Source: Porphyromonadaceae bacterium UBA7572 (lineage in GTDB: Bacteria > Bacteroidota > Bacteroidia > Bacteroidales > Muribaculaceae). Taken from it: DNA of 39,113 bases. The stretch is from contig DLLC01000038.1 of NCBI GenBank assembly GCA_002476625.1, positions 4,188-43,300 on the forward strand. Direction: 5' to 3'. The position numbers and the translations under genes were made by a program. The notes beneath the pieces were generated by a model that did no database searches, was not told the origin of the DNA, and saw only the letters and a program-made list of their open reading frames with translations. The first letter of the stretch is position 1; each line of letters opens with the position of its first letter. Positions 1 to 8,303 of this stretch are shown one piece after another.

Positions 1-6
1 TATAAA

Positions 7-1665
7 ATGAAAAATAATGGCATGACTCACAGTAGAATATTGCTTAAAAATGGCAATGTTGTAGACTCTGAAACGTGCAGCGTTACGAAAGCTGATGTGG
101 CTATAGAGGAAGGCGTCATCACTTACGTGGGTCCGGATGCGAAAGTGGACGCTGCCACCACTGTGATTGACTGCTCTGGCAGAATAGTGGCGCCGGGGTT
201 TGTGGACTCTCATGTTCACATAGAGTCTTCGATGGTGCTGCCTAAAGCATTTGGCGAGGCTGTGCTTCCATGGGGCACCACCACAGTGATTGCCGACCCC
301 CATGAAGCCGTGAATGTGGGTGGCGCTCAGGCTCTTGAACTATTTCTCGCAGAGGCCGAAAAGGCGCGCATCAGTGTGTTTACGGTGATACCGTCGAGTG
401 TTCCTGCCACGCCTTATGAAACCAATGGGGCGGGGCACTTTACAGCCCGGCAAATGGTGCCTTTTTTGAGCAACGCAAAAGTTGTAGGGCTCGGCGAGGT
501 AATGTCGTTCAACGATGTGGTGAACGGTGACCCTGAAATGGTGGACAAACTAACGCTTTTCCGAGACCGCCCTATCGACGGACACACTGCTGGCATGGAC
601 GAGAAAATGCTCGATGCCTATGTGGGTTATGGTATTGCCAACGACCATGAATGCTATGATGCGGAAGGTCTGCTGGCCCGTTACAAGAGGGGAATGAACA
701 TCTATATCCGCGAAGGAAGTGCAGCGCGTAATGCAAATGCCCTGCTTCGATGTGTGAAGGATTACGGACTGGACATTTCCAAATTCTCGTTTTGCACCGA
801 CGACAAGCATCTGTCCACCATCGTTCAGGAGGGCCATATCTCACATATCGTGAGCGAGGCTCTTAAAATGGGATTCACTTGGGGGGAAGTGGCAAAAATG
901 GCATCTTTCAACCCTTGCCGATACTATCATCTTGCGAATAGAGGCAACATTAGGAGCGGCTATGTGGCTGATATTGTGATAACCGATGCAATGTGCAAAG
1001 TGATTGATAACGTGATTAAAACCGGTGTGGTGGTGAATGATGTAGCGGTGGACGAAAGCGATGACCATAGTTTCACATTTCAAAACACAGTGAAATTTAT
1101 GCCCCTATCGGCCGAGGATTTTGCGGTACGGGGCGCGGCAAGGCACAATGCCATTAAAATCATTGATGGGCAGTTGCTCACTGAGCGTGTGGCACTCAGT
1201 GGTGATGAATACCGCAACCTCTGCATTCTTTCCACGGTGGAGCGCCATGGCAAAAACGGAAACATTGCCGTTTGTCCGCTGATAGGCTACGACATTAAAA
1301 ACGGCGCAGTCGCCACAAGCGTGGCCCATGATTCGCATAATGTGATTTGTGCAGGCGACAATCCTGCGGATATGGCACTGGCCTGCAACCGGCTTCGAGA
1401 GATAGCGGGTGGTTATGTGATAGCCTCTGGAGGAAAAGTGGTAGATGAGTTTGCGCTGCCATGTTTCGGCCTGATGTCGCCACTTGGCATTACTGATGCC
1501 ATTTCGGGCATATCACGCTTGGAGCGCAAGGCTCATGCACTGAATGTGAATAAGAATATCGACCCGTTCACCACTCTGTCGTTTCTTGCCTTGCCTGTGA
1601 TTCCTGACATTCGCTTGCTTGACACAGGCTTGTTCGACGTGACGAAATCCCAATTCATCAAATAA
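7..1665 (+). CDS. ade: Adenine deaminase
   Basis: Predicted metal-dependent amidohydrolase converting adenine to hypoxanthine plus ammonia in the cytoplasm (purine salvage). The 552-residue product is close to the usual family length of about 575-590. Visible features are the amidohydrolase metal motif GFVDSHVHIES (about residues 64-74, with H69 and H71), a TDDKH segment at 264-268, and the family C-terminal domain with GGxVxxxGGKVVDEFALP. The ATG at 7 is the first in-frame start and only six bases precede it, so the promoter is cut off by the window edge. An upstream start cannot be excluded, but the N-terminus reads as complete. The gene ends at a strong hairpin shared with the convergent serpin gene. 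Family assignment is firm from motifs and overall pattern; substrate follows from family knowledge. Confidence 0.95.
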   Translation: MKNNGMTHSRILLKNGNVVDSETCSVTKADVAIEEGVITYVGPDAKVDAATTVIDCSGRIVAPGFVDSHVHIESSMVLPKAFGEAVLPWGTTTVIADPHEAVNVGGAQALELFLAEAEKARISVFTVIPSSVPATPYETNGAGHFTARQMVPFLSNAKVVGLGEVMSFNDVVNGDPEMVDKLTLFRDRPIDGHTAGMDEKMLDAYVGYGIANDHECYDAEGLLARYKRGMNIYIREGSAARNANALLRCVKDYGLDISKFSFCTDDKHLSTIVQEGHISHIVSEALKMGFTWGEVAKMASFNPCRYYHLANRGNIRSGYVADIVITDAMCKVIDNVIKTGVVVNDVAVDESDDHSFTFQNTVKFMPLSAEDFAVRGAARHNAIKIIDGQLLTERVALSGDEYRNLCILSTVERHGKNGNIAVCPLIGYDIKNGAVATSVAHDSHNVICAGDNPADMALACNRLREIAGGYVIASGGKVVDEFALPCFGLMSPLGITDAISGISRLERKAHALNVNKNIDPFTTLSFLALPVIPDIRLLDTGLFDVTKSQFIK

Positions 1666-1695
1666 TGCTCTTGGTGAACAATATCTGAGAATAAG

Positions 1696-1741
1696 AAACT
1701 CTCGCTTCTGAGTGAAATATTCATGAAGCGAGAGTTTTTTT
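1696..1741 (+). terminator. Rho-independent terminator after ade
   Basis: A 13-bp perfect stem (AAACTCTCGCTTC pairing with GAAGCGAGAGTTT) surrounds a 16-base loop and is followed by a T run. It lies 30 bases after the ade stop and 32 bases before the end of the convergent serpin gene. The A-rich left flank means it may also act on minus-strand transcripts, though the T tract there is weaker. Confidence 0.9.
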
Positions 1742-1772
1742 ATTGTTACCCCCGATTTGGGCTTAATCTTTG

Positions 1773-3044
1773 TTAGTTCTGCATTCCTTCCATGGTTTGC
1801 ACCTTGCCGATAAAGAGAATTGCCCCAGTTTGGCGTTCTCTAATCAAGTAGATAAAAGGATGGTCGATGATGAACTCTTTAGGCAGGAAGCCAGGGCTGG
1901 TGTCACCGCTGGTGTTCAGCCGTGTGGTGGCGGTGGCTATCGAGCCCTCCTCGTTCACTTCAATAGTGGTGTTTTGCCTCGCTTCTGTCAGGAAGAGGGG
2001 CTTGGAGGATATTTTCCCAAGTTGGCCGCTGACGAAAACTTTTTCTATACCCATCTTCTTAAGTGGCTCTACTAAATTGTAGCTATATGCACATTTGAAT
2101 TTAGGCATCGCCACCTGCGATTCGCTTTTCATCAGGTATGAAGCCAATTGAGCAAACTTGTCGCCATCCATACTTGCGATATAGTCGTTGATTTTCTGCT
2201 TTCTTGGCATAATCACTTGCATCTGGAAAGCTTTGCCGCCATAGTCAAATTCAGCCATCAGCTCATCATCAGTGATGAAGCCATTGAGCTCGCATTTGTC
2301 AGATTTCATCATTTTCACTTTCTCATTGCGGTCGAACTGGTTGCGGAAATTATCGTAGTATGTGTTCTTCTTTGGGAAATAGTTCCACAGCCCCTTGAAA
2401 TACAGGCTATTCAATAATATGGCCCTTTCTTTGTTGGCATCCAGTTCGTTGATGATTGTGGGAATTAAGCCACCTGTTTGCTCCCGTGACCAGTCGTTGA
2501 TGGTGCCGATTGTTTTCTCGTCGAGGAAGTCGAGCGCCTCCACCATGGCGCCGTAGTGTGTGAGCATATCATTCTGATAACTGCTTTTCACTCCGTTTTC
2601 AAATTGTTTGTTGATCCAGAGAGAGTTGGCGACCGCCACTTTTGATGAGCACTTGATGTCGGCAGTGAGTGCTGTGTTCATCGTGGCGTAAAAGCTGTTG
2701 ATGTCGTCGATATTCGTTCCATCGCCAATTTTTAGGACTGAGGCTATCTCGTCGAAAGTGTCACCTTCTGCGCCATTGGCAAGCATAGCAAGTGCTTGCC
2801 CCAGAATGTAAGGCGAAACAAACACGTTGGCGTTTTCGCTGTTGATGGCTTTCAGCACATTGAATGCGAAGTCGTTTGACTGCTCCAGCACTTTCTTCTG
2901 TGGAGCGGACAGCTTAATGCTGTACTGCGCGGGCTCCTCGTCCTTTACGTTAGGACCATCACCATCGTTGCTGCACGAGGCTAAAGCCGTGCCCATCGTC
3001 AACAGACCGATGAGCAGCAGATAATAAAAGAGTGACTTTTTCAT
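1773..3044 (-). CDS. Serpin-family protease inhibitor, surface lipoprotein
   Basis: A 423-residue serpin. The N-terminus is a lipoprotein signal (hydrophobic stretch, LASC box, Cys24) followed by SNDGD, which resembles the acidic export signal that sends Bacteroidota lipoproteins to the cell surface. The serpin body follows, with the hinge NEEGSIATATT at about 364-374, then the reactive loop, then DHPFIYLIRERQTGAILFIGKV, the classic C-terminal serpin signature. The small alternating Ala/Thr hinge residues are what an inhibitory serpin needs, so inhibition of a serine or cysteine protease is likely. Counting from the hinge puts Asp381 at P1, but counting back from the HPF motif puts P1 four residues later, so specificity is unresolved. 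The gene has its own promoter and an approximately 85-base leader. Role inferred: protection from host or neighbour proteases. Confidence 0.93.
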   Translation of the reverse strand: MKKSLFYYLLLIGLLTMGTALASCSNDGDGPNVKDEEPAQYSIKLSAPQKKVLEQSNDFAFNVLKAINSENANVFVSPYILGQALAMLANGAEGDTFDEIASVLKIGDGTNIDDINSFYATMNTALTADIKCSSKVAVANSLWINKQFENGVKSSYQNDMLTHYGAMVEALDFLDEKTIGTINDWSREQTGGLIPTIINELDANKERAILLNSLYFKGLWNYFPKKNTYYDNFRNQFDRNEKVKMMKSDKCELNGFITDDELMAEFDYGGKAFQMQVIMPRKQKINDYIASMDGDKFAQLASYLMKSESQVAMPKFKCAYSYNLVEPLKKMGIEKVFVSGQLGKISSKPLFLTEARQNTTIEVNEEGSIATATTRLNTSGDTSPGFLPKEFIIDHPFIYLIRERQTGAILFIGKVQTMEGMQN

Positions 3045-3133
3045 TTTACTGCTAATTTAAGTAAATTGGTTGTGAAAATTAATGATTGGGTTTAGTTAGT
3101 TGTTTGGGTGATGGGTTATTAAATTATTTGTTG

Positions 3134-3166
3134 CAAAGATAAATATAAGGTTACGATATTTCCAAA
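3134..3166 (-). promoter_or_regulatory. Bacteroidota-type promoter of the serpin gene
   Basis: On the minus strand, TATCTTTG (3141-3134) matches the -7 box TAnnTTTG, and TTTG (3166-3163) lies 21 bases upstream as the -33 box. Transcription should start near 3128, giving a leader of roughly 85 bases. Confidence 0.7.
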
Positions 3167-3306
3167 AGAATTTTATTTTTTTTTGATAAAAATTTATGGC
3201 TAAAGCCTTGTTTTAGTGGATAATGTATAGGTGATGTTTGTCAGAATATAATTCACTATTCACAAAAGAAACAATTTGAGCGAGGGGGGCTTTTTCTTTG
3301 TTCTTG

Positions 3307-4320
3307 TTAGTAGGCAGCGTGGAGCCATTTGAAGCCTTTCTTCTGGCTGAGGCTGATAATGAGGGTGGCAAGAGTGAGGCAGATGGCCAATATCAACAGG
3401 TAGAGCAGAGGACCATGCTCGAAGTGCAGGTAGATGCGGAAAATCTTCTCGATGCCGCCATGGAGCACATAGATGATAATACTGGTGTTTCTTAGCCATT
3501 TTGATGTGGTGGCGCTGATGCTGGGCTGCCAGAAGAAGAAGGCTGAGAATGTGGCTGTCACGGCAAGTGGAAGTGTGAACACCGAAACCACTGTGCCAAG
3601 GCCCGTGGCGCTGATGCTCACAATGGTGAGCGTCCATATCCACCATGGCGCTGTGTGGACCTTTAGCCATGACATCACGCCGGGCTTAGCCAAATAGTAG
3701 CCGGCGGTGATCCAGATGATGCTGTAAGGGAACGACAGGTAGGGGCTGTGCGCCACATGGCTATACCATACCACAGGAGCGGTGGCACTGTCGGGCAGCA
3801 GTGGCACTGTCTGCAGATAGGCGAACAGTGCGCAGGGAAGAAGCCACCATATTTTATCGTTTAGGCACCTGCTGACCGCATACACCACTATGGAGCCCAT
3901 TATCAGTGCGCCAAAAAACCATGAGTTGCCAAACACTTCGCCGAACAGCACGTCGGTGAGGAATTGTGTTGCGCCTTCTATGCCCGTGAAGTAGTAGGCT
4001 TTTTTCGCTATAAGGTAGGGAGTCCATGCCACAATCCAAAACGCATAAAGTGCGACAATGCGGCGGAGAAACTTTATAAGCACTGATAGGGGACTGGTGG
4101 TGGTGTGCAGTTTCTTGAAAAGAAAAAAAGAGGATATAACGAAGAACACGGGCACAGGGATGAGGAGCAATGGCCTGATGCACCATTCCCTTATGGCTGA
4201 AGGAAGCACATTTGTGGCTTGAAGGTGAATCTCCATCACGAGCAGAGCCATGATGAATTTTACCACATCGATGCCTTTAAGCATCGATGCATTCACTCGA
4301 CTATGTTCTGTATCGCCCAT
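3307..4320 (-). CDS. Membrane acyltransferase, acyltransferase-3 family
   Basis: A predicted polytopic inner-membrane O-acyltransferase that would transfer acetyl or similar groups to an envelope glycan. The 337-residue protein has about ten hydrophobic segments. Family hallmarks are GIDVVKFIMALLVMEIH near residues 16-32 (the conserved His after the first helix) and VPVFFVISSFFLFKK near 56-70. An in-frame start at 4359 lies upstream of the predicted promoter box and is rejected. The ATG at 4320 would leave only a 2-4 base leader, while the ATG at 4284 (MLKGIDVV) gives about 38 bases and also fits where family members usually begin. The acyl group and acceptor cannot be read from sequence. It stands alone, with the Asn/Gly-rich lipoprotein gene more than 100 bases upstream and transcribed the same way. 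Confidence 0.82.
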   Translation of the reverse strand: MGDTEHSRVNASMLKGIDVVKFIMALLVMEIHLQATNVLPSAIREWCIRPLLLIPVPVFFVISSFFLFKKLHTTTSPLSVLIKFLRRIVALYAFWIVAWTPYLIAKKAYYFTGIEGATQFLTDVLFGEVFGNSWFFGALIMGSIVVYAVSRCLNDKIWWLLPCALFAYLQTVPLLPDSATAPVVWYSHVAHSPYLSFPYSIIWITAGYYLAKPGVMSWLKVHTAPWWIWTLTIVSISATGLGTVVSVFTLPLAVTATFSAFFFWQPSISATTSKWLRNTSIIIYVLHGGIEKIFRIYLHFEHGPLLYLLILAICLTLATLIISLSQKKGFKWLHAAY

Positions 4321-4328
4321 TATCACCA

Positions 4329-4360
4329 CAAATATACAACAATTAGGAATAAATCCCAAA
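4329..4360 (-). promoter_or_regulatory. Promoter of the acyltransferase gene
   Basis: Minus-strand TATATTTG (4336-4329) is a perfect TAnnTTTG -7 box, with TTTG (4360-4357) 20 bases upstream. It lies so close to the ATG at 4320 that translation is either almost leaderless or begins at the ATG at 4284. Confidence 0.7.
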
Positions 4361-4451
4361 AATGGAGCGAGGGCGAAAAGGTGGTTGTGCCTTTCACCCT
4401 CGCTCTCAAAAGTATGTGTGTGTGATATGAAAATATGGCCAGAAAATGTGG

Positions 4452-5339
4452 TTACCGTCTGCCGCCCGACACATCAACGCTGCTACCGCTCGATGACGAT
4501 GAGCTGGAGCTGGCTCTCTGTGCTGGGGTGGATTGCGCAGGCGCTGTGCTCATTGATGCGCGGCCTGGTACAGAAGTGTGCGTTTGCGACCCTGTGGCGC
4601 TGCGTGGAGTGAGGTTGTTTGTGCTGGAACCGGCTCTCTGTGCTGAAGTGGATTGTGCTGGAGTTGTGCTCATCGTGGCACGGCCTGGCACAGAAGTGTG
4701 GCTCTGCGACCCAGTGGCACTGCGAGGAGTGAGGTTGCTGTTAGCGTTTCCACTTGGGCGGTTGTGGTTTCCGCTGCCGTTTGTGCCAGTGCTGGTGCCA
4801 GTGTTGCCATTAGGACGGCGCCCGCCACCGTTGTTGAAATTGCTGCCACCGCTTGGGCGGTTGTTGCTGCCGTTGCCGTAGTTGCCGCCATTATTGCGGT
4901 TAGGACGGTTGTTGCCATAGTTCCCATCGGTGTTGCCGCTTGGGCGGTTGTTGTTGCCATTATTGCCGTAGCTGCCATTGCCACCTGGGCGTCGCCCGTT
5001 GCCAGTGTAGGGCTTATTGCTGCTGCCATTGTTGCGATTGGCGTCGCGGTAGCCCCTGTCATAACCATTGTCGTAGCCCTTGTCATAACCGTTGTTGTAG
5101 CCGTTGCGGTTGTCGTAGAAGTGCTTTGGAAGGCTTGCGCGGCGCACACTCATTGAACCGTAGGAGTCGTATGGAACATAGTAAACATTGTTGTAATAAT
5201 AGTATGTGCTTCCTTCGTAGTAGTAAGGAGTGCCATACGTCACCACATCGCTGTAGCTTGGGTCATTGAATATGCCACAGGAGGTAGCCATCACTGCCAT
5301 GGATACCAGCATTGCCATTGTTTTCATATTCGCTCTCAT
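4452..5339 (-). CDS. Asn/Gly-rich repeat lipoprotein, function unknown
   Basis: A 295-residue low-complexity protein. A lipoprotein-type signal ends in MATSCG, so lipidation is likely. A Tyr-rich segment follows (SYSDVVTYGTPYYYEGS), then a YDxGY tandem motif (GYDKGYDNGYDRGYRD), a long Asn/Gly/Arg/Pro stretch built on NRPSGN and NNGG units, and two copies of a 40-residue repeat (LTPRSATGSQ...PGRA...QSTxAQRA). It ends in a Ser run and VSGGRR. The family is not recognised and no enzymatic motif is seen. Composition suggests an extended, disordered, perhaps cell-wall or surface-spanning protein. The second Met (5327) is an equally good start. Strand composition is strongly skewed because of the Asn/Gly codons. 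It lies 88 bases downstream of miaA, on the same strand. Confidence 0.75.
   Translation of the reverse strand: MRANMKTMAMLVSMAVMATSCGIFNDPSYSDVVTYGTPYYYEGSTYYYYNNVYYVPYDSYGSMSVRRASLPKHFYDNRNGYNNGYDKGYDNGYDRGYRDANRNNGSSNKPYTGNGRRPGGNGSYGNNGNNNRPSGNTDGNYGNNRPNRNNGGNYGNGSNNRPSGGSNFNNGGGRRPNGNTGTSTGTNGSGNHNRPSGNANSNLTPRSATGSQSHTSVPGRATMSTTPAQSTSAQRAGSSTNNLTPRSATGSQTHTSVPGRASMSTAPAQSTPAQRASSSSSSSSGSSVDVSGGRR
4512..4737 (-). repeat. Two tandem 120-bp coding repeats
   Basis: The blocks beginning at 4512 and 4632 (plus-strand numbering, each opening GGCTCTCTGTGCTG) are near copies at a period of exactly 120 bases, or 40 codons. They encode the duplicated LTPRSATGSQ...PGRA...AQRA unit of the lipoprotein. 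Differences are scattered substitutions without indels, so the duplication is in frame and not very recent. Confidence 0.85.
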
Positions 5340-5427
5340 AATGCTGTCTGTTTTGTGATTCTACAATCTCGTTGTTTTGGTGATATAGACGAGTGATTGC
5401 TGAATTGGTTTAATAAAAGATGGTGAA

Positions 5428-6324
5428 TTATTTTATGATTTGTAATATTTTATTGGTTGCGTCAGATGGGTGAATCCATTGTATGTCAGGGTCTTTTGCG
5501 TACCATGTGAGTTGTTTTTTTGCATACACCCGTGTATTTTTTTTTATCCGCTCGCGTGCGGTGATATAGTCCATTTTGCCATCGAAGTAGGCAAACATTT
5601 CCTTAAATCCCACCGTGTTGAGCGAATTGTAGTGGCGCAGATGGTACACGCTTTTCGCCTCCTGCTCAAAGCCTGCCTCCATCATGGCGTCCACGCGGCT
5701 GTTGATGCGGCTGAAAAGGGCTGCCCGCTCCATGTTGAGCCCAATCTTTATGATGCGGAAAGGGCGCTCTTTCTTTTTGCCTGTGCGGAAAGAGGTGTAG
5801 GTGCGGCCCGTTTGCCTGCACACCTCCAGCGCGTGTATCACGCGCTTTGGGTTTTTCTTGTCCACGATGGCGAAGTAGGCGGGGTCGGCTTGCTCCAGCT
5901 CTTGAAGGAGGAGCGCGAGGCCGTATTGCTCAAATTGACGCTTGGCTTCGGCACGTACTTCGTCGGTGATGTCGGGCACGCTGTCAATGCCTTTGCACAC
6001 TGCGTCCACATACATCATGCTGCCACCGCACATCACAGCATAGTCGCCTTTGTCCCAAAAAGAGGGGAGCTGTTGCAGCGCATCGGCCTCGAATTGCGCC
6101 GCACTATATCGCTCGTCCAAATTCTTGAATGCCACGAAATGGTGCTTCACCTGCGCTTGCTCCTCGGCAGTGGGGGCGGCAGTGCCGATGGGGATGCCAC
6201 GGTAAATTTGCCGGGAGTCGGCGTTGATGATTTCGCACCCTAATCGCTTGGCCACACTGATAGCCACCGACGTTTTGCCGATGCCGGTGGGTCCTGTGAT
6301 CACGATGAGCGTTTTGGGTGGCAT
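5428..6324 (-). CDS. miaA: tRNA dimethylallyltransferase
   Basis: MiaA transfers a dimethylallyl group from DMAPP to N6 of A37 in tRNAs that read codons starting with U, the first step towards (ms2)i6A. The 298-residue product has the P-loop GPTGIGKT at 11-18, the DSRQIYRG motif at 36-43 that includes the catalytic Asp and binds tRNA, and the CGGSMMYVDA block. It is a little shorter than E. coli MiaA (316). The start ATG at 6324 sits directly before TLIVITGPTG, as expected. It lies 27 bases after xpt on the same strand with no terminator between, so the two are probably co-transcribed. Confidence 0.96.
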   Translation of the reverse strand: MPPKTLIVITGPTGIGKTSVAISVAKRLGCEIINADSRQIYRGIPIGTAAPTAEEQAQVKHHFVAFKNLDERYSAAQFEADALQQLPSFWDKGDYAVMCGGSMMYVDAVCKGIDSVPDITDEVRAEAKRQFEQYGLALLLQELEQADPAYFAIVDKKNPKRVIHALEVCRQTGRTYTSFRTGKKKERPFRIIKIGLNMERAALFSRINSRVDAMMEAGFEQEAKSVYHLRHYNSLNTVGFKEMFAYFDGKMDYITARERIKKNTRVYAKKQLTWYAKDPDIQWIHPSDATNKILQIIK

Positions 6325-6351
6325 TTTTTGGAGTATAAAGTGCAGAAAAGG

Positions 6352-6924
6352 CTAAAATGAGATGGTGTTGTGCTCGAGTGCAGTGATTTGCGCCAGCGAC
6401 TCCACTCGGTAGCCGTCGGCGATGAGCTGCTTCCGGCCGTTTTGAAAAGTTTTTTCAATCACAAAGCCGAAGCCTTCGATGCTGCACCCGGCTTGCTTGG
6501 CCAGCTCGATGATGCCCTGCGCGGTGTTGCCACGCGCCAAGAAATCGTCGATCACCAGAATGCTGTCGGTGGGCAGCAGAAACTCACGGCTGGCGCAGAT
6601 GGTGACGTCGGTGTCTTTGGTGAAGGAGTGAACCACGGTGGAGAGCATATTCTGCATGGTGCTGGGCTTTTTCTTTTTCACAAACACCACGGGGCGGTGG
6701 GTGACCATGCCCATGGCTATGGCGGGCGCGATGCCGCTGGCCTCTATGGTAACAATCTTATTGTAGTCGCAGTCGCTGAAGCGTGCGGCAAACTCTTCAC
6801 CGATAGCCATCATCAGGTCGGGGTCCATTTGGTGGTTGATGAAGCTGTCAACTTTGAGAATGCCCCCGTCGAGGCACTTGCCTTCGCTGAGAATGCGCTG
6901 TTTTAGTGTGGGGAAATTATTCAT
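6352..6924 (-). CDS. xpt: Xanthine phosphoribosyltransferase
   Basis: Converts xanthine and PRPP to XMP in purine salvage. The 190-residue product matches the Bacillus-type Xpt length (194) and layout: LKVDSFINHQMDP at 24-36, EASGIAPAIA at 61-70, and the PRPP-binding segment ILVIDDFLARGNTAQG at 122-137, ending with GYRVESLAQI. An in-frame start at 6954 exists but overlaps the predicted -7 box, so ATG 6924 (MNNFPTLKQR) is chosen; this gives a leader of about 12 bases. That leader is too short for a purine riboswitch, and none is seen. It heads an operon with miaA and is divergent from the AI-2E family permease. Together with adenine deaminase at the left end, it makes purine recycling a theme here. 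Confidence 0.95.
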   Translation of the reverse strand: MNNFPTLKQRILSEGKCLDGGILKVDSFINHQMDPDLMMAIGEEFAARFSDCDYNKIVTIEASGIAPAIAMGMVTHRPVVFVKKKKPSTMQNMLSTVVHSFTKDTDVTICASREFLLPTDSILVIDDFLARGNTAQGIIELAKQAGCSIEGFGFVIEKTFQNGRKQLIADGYRVESLAQITALEHNTISF

Positions 6925-6941
6925 AATGATGAATGTTTTTA

Positions 6942-6949
6942 CAAAATTA
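6942..6949 (-). promoter_or_regulatory. -7 box of xpt-miaA
   Basis: Minus-strand TAATTTTG matches TAnnTTTG. No clear TTTG is seen at the -33 spacing. It fixes the xpt start at 6924 rather than 6954. Confidence 0.55.
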
Positions 6950-6972
6950 ATCAATAATCGCTAAAAATGCGC

Positions 6973-6980
6973 TATATTTG
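6973..6980 (+). promoter_or_regulatory. -7 box of the AI-2E family permease gene
   Basis: TATATTTG is a perfect TAnnTTTG box whose last base is the first base of an in-frame GTG at 6980. Transcription therefore begins downstream of that GTG, and the ATG at 7010 is the likely start. No -33 TTTG is evident. Confidence 0.55.
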
Positions 6981-7009
6981 TGCCCAACTCCGGAACATTT
7001 TCAATCAAT

Positions 7010-8251
7010 ATGGCAATGAAAGATACAGTGGAACGCAAAAAATATGACCTCGACCGCACCGTGCGGCTGGTTTTGACCTGTGCGAGTATAGCTTTGGGCG
7101 TGTATCTGGTGAATTATTTGAGCAGTATATTGCTCCCGTTTGTGGTGGGCTGCCTGCTGGCTTATATGCTTGAGCCTGTGGTGCGCTTCTTTATGCGGAC
7201 GTTTCATCTTAAAAAGCGAATGTTTCCGGCATTGCTCACGATGGTGCTGTTTTTCGGGCTGCTGTTTCTGGCGTGCTGGTTTTTGATTCCCTCCATTATC
7301 AACGACTTTGTGGATATGGGCAAAATGCTGGGCAAGTATCTCAAGCATGAGGTGAGCTCCTCGTCCACCCCCGACTGGCTGCTTCAGTTTATCAACGAGT
7401 ATTTGAGCGCAGAGAAGCTGGAGGCGATGTTCTCGAAAGCCCAAATTTTAGACTTCTTCAAGAATGTGATGAGCGGCACCGTGTCGGTGGTGGGCTCCAC
7501 CATTCAGTTTGTGCTGGCTGTGGCATCGTGGCTCATAGCGCTGTTATATATGTTTTTCGTGCTGCTCGACTATGATGTGATAGCAAAAGGGTTTAAGGCT
7601 TGTGTGCCCAAGGCTTATAGGCACACGGTGTTTCGCATTTTCAACGATGTGACGGGCACGATGAGCCGCTACTTCCGTGGCCAGGCATTGGTGTCGCTTT
7701 GTGTGGGCATCATATTTGCCATAGAGTTCTCCATCATAGGCCTGCCTATGGCCATTGTGTTTGGCCTGACAATAGGCGTGATGAACATGGTGCCTTATCT
7801 GCAACTGGTGTCGATACCGTTTGCCGCGTTTCTGTGTGTGGTGCAGTCTGTAGCCACAGGTGCGCCGCTATGGCCGTTGTTCGGGTGGACTTTTGCCGCC
7901 TATTGCATTTGCCAGGCTATTCAGGACCTGGTGCTCATTCCCACCATTATGCGTTCGCAGATAGGCCTTAGGCCTGCTATTGTGTTTTTGGCCTTATCGG
8001 TATGGAGTTATGTGCTGGGCTTCATTGGCTTGATAATAGCCTTGCCCATCACTTCACTGCTGATTTCGTACTATAACGAGTTTATTCTCCATGTGCCAAA
8101 ATTCCCGTCGGGAAAGACATCGCCGTCGAAAGCCGACGATGCGAAGGTAAAGGCCATGATAGAGGAAAAGGTGGACAAGCGCATGAATGAGCGTATGGAT
8201 CAAATGCTTGAGGAAAAACTTGACGACATTAAGCAAAGGCAGCAAGAATAA
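7010..8251 (+). CDS. AI-2E family transporter (PF01594)
   Basis: An inner-membrane permease of 413 residues with the typical layout. An N-terminal hairpin of membrane helices (LVLTCASIALGVYLVNYL, LLPFVVGCLLAYMLEPVVRFF) is followed by a helix, a soluble loop around residues 100-150, and further helices in the second half. The conserved segments PYLQLVSIPFAAFL and LRPAIVFLALSVWSYVLGFIGLIIALP are visible. Members export autoinducer-2, act in Na+/H+ antiport, or are uncharacterised, so the substrate is unknown. The C-terminal 45 residues are highly charged and Met/Lys/Glu-rich, probably a cytoplasmic coiled coil. A second ATG at 7016 is equally possible. The gene is divergent from xpt and convergent with the pseudouridine synthase gene 52 bases away, with no obvious terminator between. 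Confidence 0.9.
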   Translation: MAMKDTVERKKYDLDRTVRLVLTCASIALGVYLVNYLSSILLPFVVGCLLAYMLEPVVRFFMRTFHLKKRMFPALLTMVLFFGLLFLACWFLIPSIINDFVDMGKMLGKYLKHEVSSSSTPDWLLQFINEYLSAEKLEAMFSKAQILDFFKNVMSGTVSVVGSTIQFVLAVASWLIALLYMFFVLLDYDVIAKGFKACVPKAYRHTVFRIFNDVTGTMSRYFRGQALVSLCVGIIFAIEFSIIGLPMAIVFGLTIGVMNMVPYLQLVSIPFAAFLCVVQSVATGAPLWPLFGWTFAAYCICQAIQDLVLIPTIMRSQIGLRPAIVFLALSVWSYVLGFIGLIIALPITSLLISYYNEFILHVPKFPSGKTSPSKADDAKVKAMIEEKVDKRMNERMDQMLEEKLDDIKQRQQE

Positions 8252-8303
8252 CCGCCGGCGCATAGCTTTTTCTGCTGCATAGTTGCCCCCCCGTTGTGCA
8301 CAC

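Noticed and set aside
3167..3306. Small gene or RNA in the AT-rich gap between the serpin promoter and the acyltransferase 3' end
   Set aside because: No frame with a reasonable start and no consensus promoter pair was found; it looks like plain AT-rich spacer.
4750..5110. Possible CRISPR or satellite-like array
   Set aside because: The apparent repeats are Asn/Gly/Pro codon repeats (NRPSGN, NNGG) of one open frame, with no constant repeat-spacer length.
6925..7009. Possible purine riboswitch upstream of xpt
   Set aside because: The leader predicted from the -7 box is only about 12 bases, and no three-way junction with conserved loops can be folded in the 85-base intergenic region.
8252..8303. 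Terminator between the convergent AI-2E permease and pseudouridine synthase genes
   Set aside because: CGCCGGCG is a short palindrome and a C run follows, but no stable stem with a T tract could be drawn.
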